Notes under the pieces: generated by a model
Database searches by the model: none
What the model was told of the DNA's origin: nothing
The model's input: only the letters and a program-made list of their open reading frames with translations
Source: Chitinophagaceae bacterium
Lineage (GTDB): Bacteria; Bacteroidota; Bacteroidia; Chitinophagales; UBA10324
DNA: 7,512 bases
NCBI GenBank assembly: GCA_023251195.1
Contig: JAHEZG010000199.1
Coordinates: forward strand, 1 to 7,512
Direction of reading: 5' to 3'
Translations under genes and position numbers: made by a program
In this document: positions 6,617-7,512 of the stretch, one piece after another
How the letters are laid out: each line of letters begins with the position of its first letter
Numbering within the stretch: position 1 is the stretch's first letter

Positions 6617-7512
6617 TGCAATATAAATCAGATGCAGAGGCCATTGATGGACTTGCTGCACATGTAAAAGATCTTAAAAAAGAAATCAGCAAAATAATTG
6701 TCGGTCAGGATGAAGTAATTGATTTGGTTCTTACTTCAATTATGTGCGACGGCCACAGCCTGTTGGTTGGTGTTCCGGGATTAGCAAAAACACTGCTGGT
6801 AAAAACAATTGCCGATGTGCTTGATCTTTCGTTTAAGCGTATTCAATTTACTCCTGATTTAATGCCCAGCGATATTACCGGTTCCGAAATTCTGAATGAG
6901 AACCGGCAGTTTCATTTTAACAGAGGCCCAATATTTTCACACATCATTTTGGCCGATGAAATAAATCGTACACCGCCGAAAACCCAGGCAGCTTTATTGG
7001 AAGCCATGCAGGAGCGTTCGGTAACATATGGCAATAACACACATGCACTCGACAAACCATTTTTTGTTTTAGCCACACAAAATCCGATTGAACAGGAAGG
7101 AACTTATCCGTTGCCCGAAGCACAACTCGATCGTTTTATGTTCAACATCATTCTCACTTACCTGAATTTTGCTGATGAAGTGCAAATGGTAAAAAGCACA
7201 ACCACCAATGTTAAACCCGATATGAAAAAGATATTATCGGCACACGACATACTTTATTATCAGCAATTGATTCGTAAAATTCCGGTTACTGATAATGTAT
7301 TGCAATATGCAGTTAACCTTGTTCATAAAACCAGACCCAATACACCAACAGCCACTTCAGAAGCCAATCAATACTTGCAATGGGGTGCAGGCCCCCGTGC
7401 ATCGCAGTTTTTAGTTTTAGGAGCAAAATGCCATGCCGCCTTTAAAAATAAATACTCTCCTGATATTGAAGATGTAAAAGCCATTGCTGCACCAATTTTG
7501 CGCCATCGAATC
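6613..7512 (+). CDS. MoxR-family AAA+ ATPase (3' end missing)
   Basis: Three hundred codons are visible and the frame is open through the right edge. MoxR proteins are usually about 320-335 residues, so only the last few tens should be missing. They are cytoplasmic AAA+ ATPases that remodel or activate partner proteins, often ones with von Willebrand A domains. Walker A is GVPGLAKT at 53-60, Walker B is ILADE at 112-116, sensor 1 is in ATQNP (154-158), the arginine finger is probably Arg174 in QLDRF, and sensor 2 is Arg262 in GAGPRA. GTYPLPEAQLDRF is a MoxR signature. The ATG at 6613 overlaps the surA stop as ATGA; a second ATG directly follows at 6616, so the start is uncertain by one codon. 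It is the fourth gene of the operon. In Bacteroidota it commonly precedes DUF58 and Bat (aerotolerance) genes, but those lie outside the window. Confidence 0.92.
   Translation, partial: MMQYKSDAEAIDGLAAHVKDLKKEISKIIVGQDEVIDLVLTSIMCDGHSLLVGVPGLAKTLLVKTIADVLDLSFKRIQFTPDLMPSDITGSEILNENRQFHFNRGPIFSHIILADEINRTPPKTQAALLEAMQERSVTYGNNTHALDKPFFVLATQNPIEQEGTYPLPEAQLDRFMFNIILTYLNFADEVQMVKSTTTNVKPDMKKILSAHDILYYQQLIRKIPVTDNVLQYAVNLVHKTRPNTPTATSEANQYLQWGAGPRASQFLVLGAKCHAAFKNKYSPDIEDVKAIAAPILRHRI

Overview
The window looks like chromosomal DNA from a member of the Bacteroidota. It is moderately AT-rich, the genes lack clear Shine-Dalgarno sequences, and a gingipain-like protease ends in a type IX secretion (T9SS) sorting domain. 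Two signal peptides end in A-Q with Gln expected at +1, as is common in this phylum. A TAnnTTTG promoter-like element lies ahead of the long plus-strand gene cluster. The genus cannot be fixed from the sequence.

Layout: (1) From the left edge to 709 on the plus strand is the 3' end of a C25-family (gingipain-type) cysteine peptidase with an Ig-like domain and a T9SS sorting domain. (2) A perfect 12-bp stem with a T tract at 734-764 is its rho-independent terminator. (3) At 797-2197 on the minus strand is a complete RlmD/TrmA-family RNA m5U methyltransferase with an intact [4Fe-4S] motif and catalytic residues; it is convergent with the peptidase. (4) A 215-bp divergent intergenic region (2198-2412) separates it from the next gene. 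(5) From 2413 to the right edge on the plus strand lies a tight run of four genes with no internal terminator: a 660-aa periplasmic peptidyl-prolyl isomerase with two intact parvulin domains, a 285-aa SurA-like lipoprotein without recognisable isomerase residues that starts at TTG, a 452-aa SurA, and a MoxR-family AAA+ ATPase cut off by the window end. Spacings are 3 bp, 1 bp and a 4-bp ATGA overlap, so this is almost certainly one operon.

How the genes work together: the three SurA/PpiC-like proteins probably form a periplasmic chaperone set for outer-membrane protein biogenesis. The first and third should be soluble in the periplasm, and the second membrane-anchored by a lipid. MoxR ATPases act in the cytoplasm on partner proteins, and in this phylum moxR usually precedes DUF58 and Bat (von Willebrand A) genes, which would lie beyond the right edge. 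No mobile element, CRISPR array, tRNA or rRNA was seen. I did not find a clearly new system. The most interesting points are the division of catalytic residues among the three SurA-like proteins and the unusual start of the middle gene.
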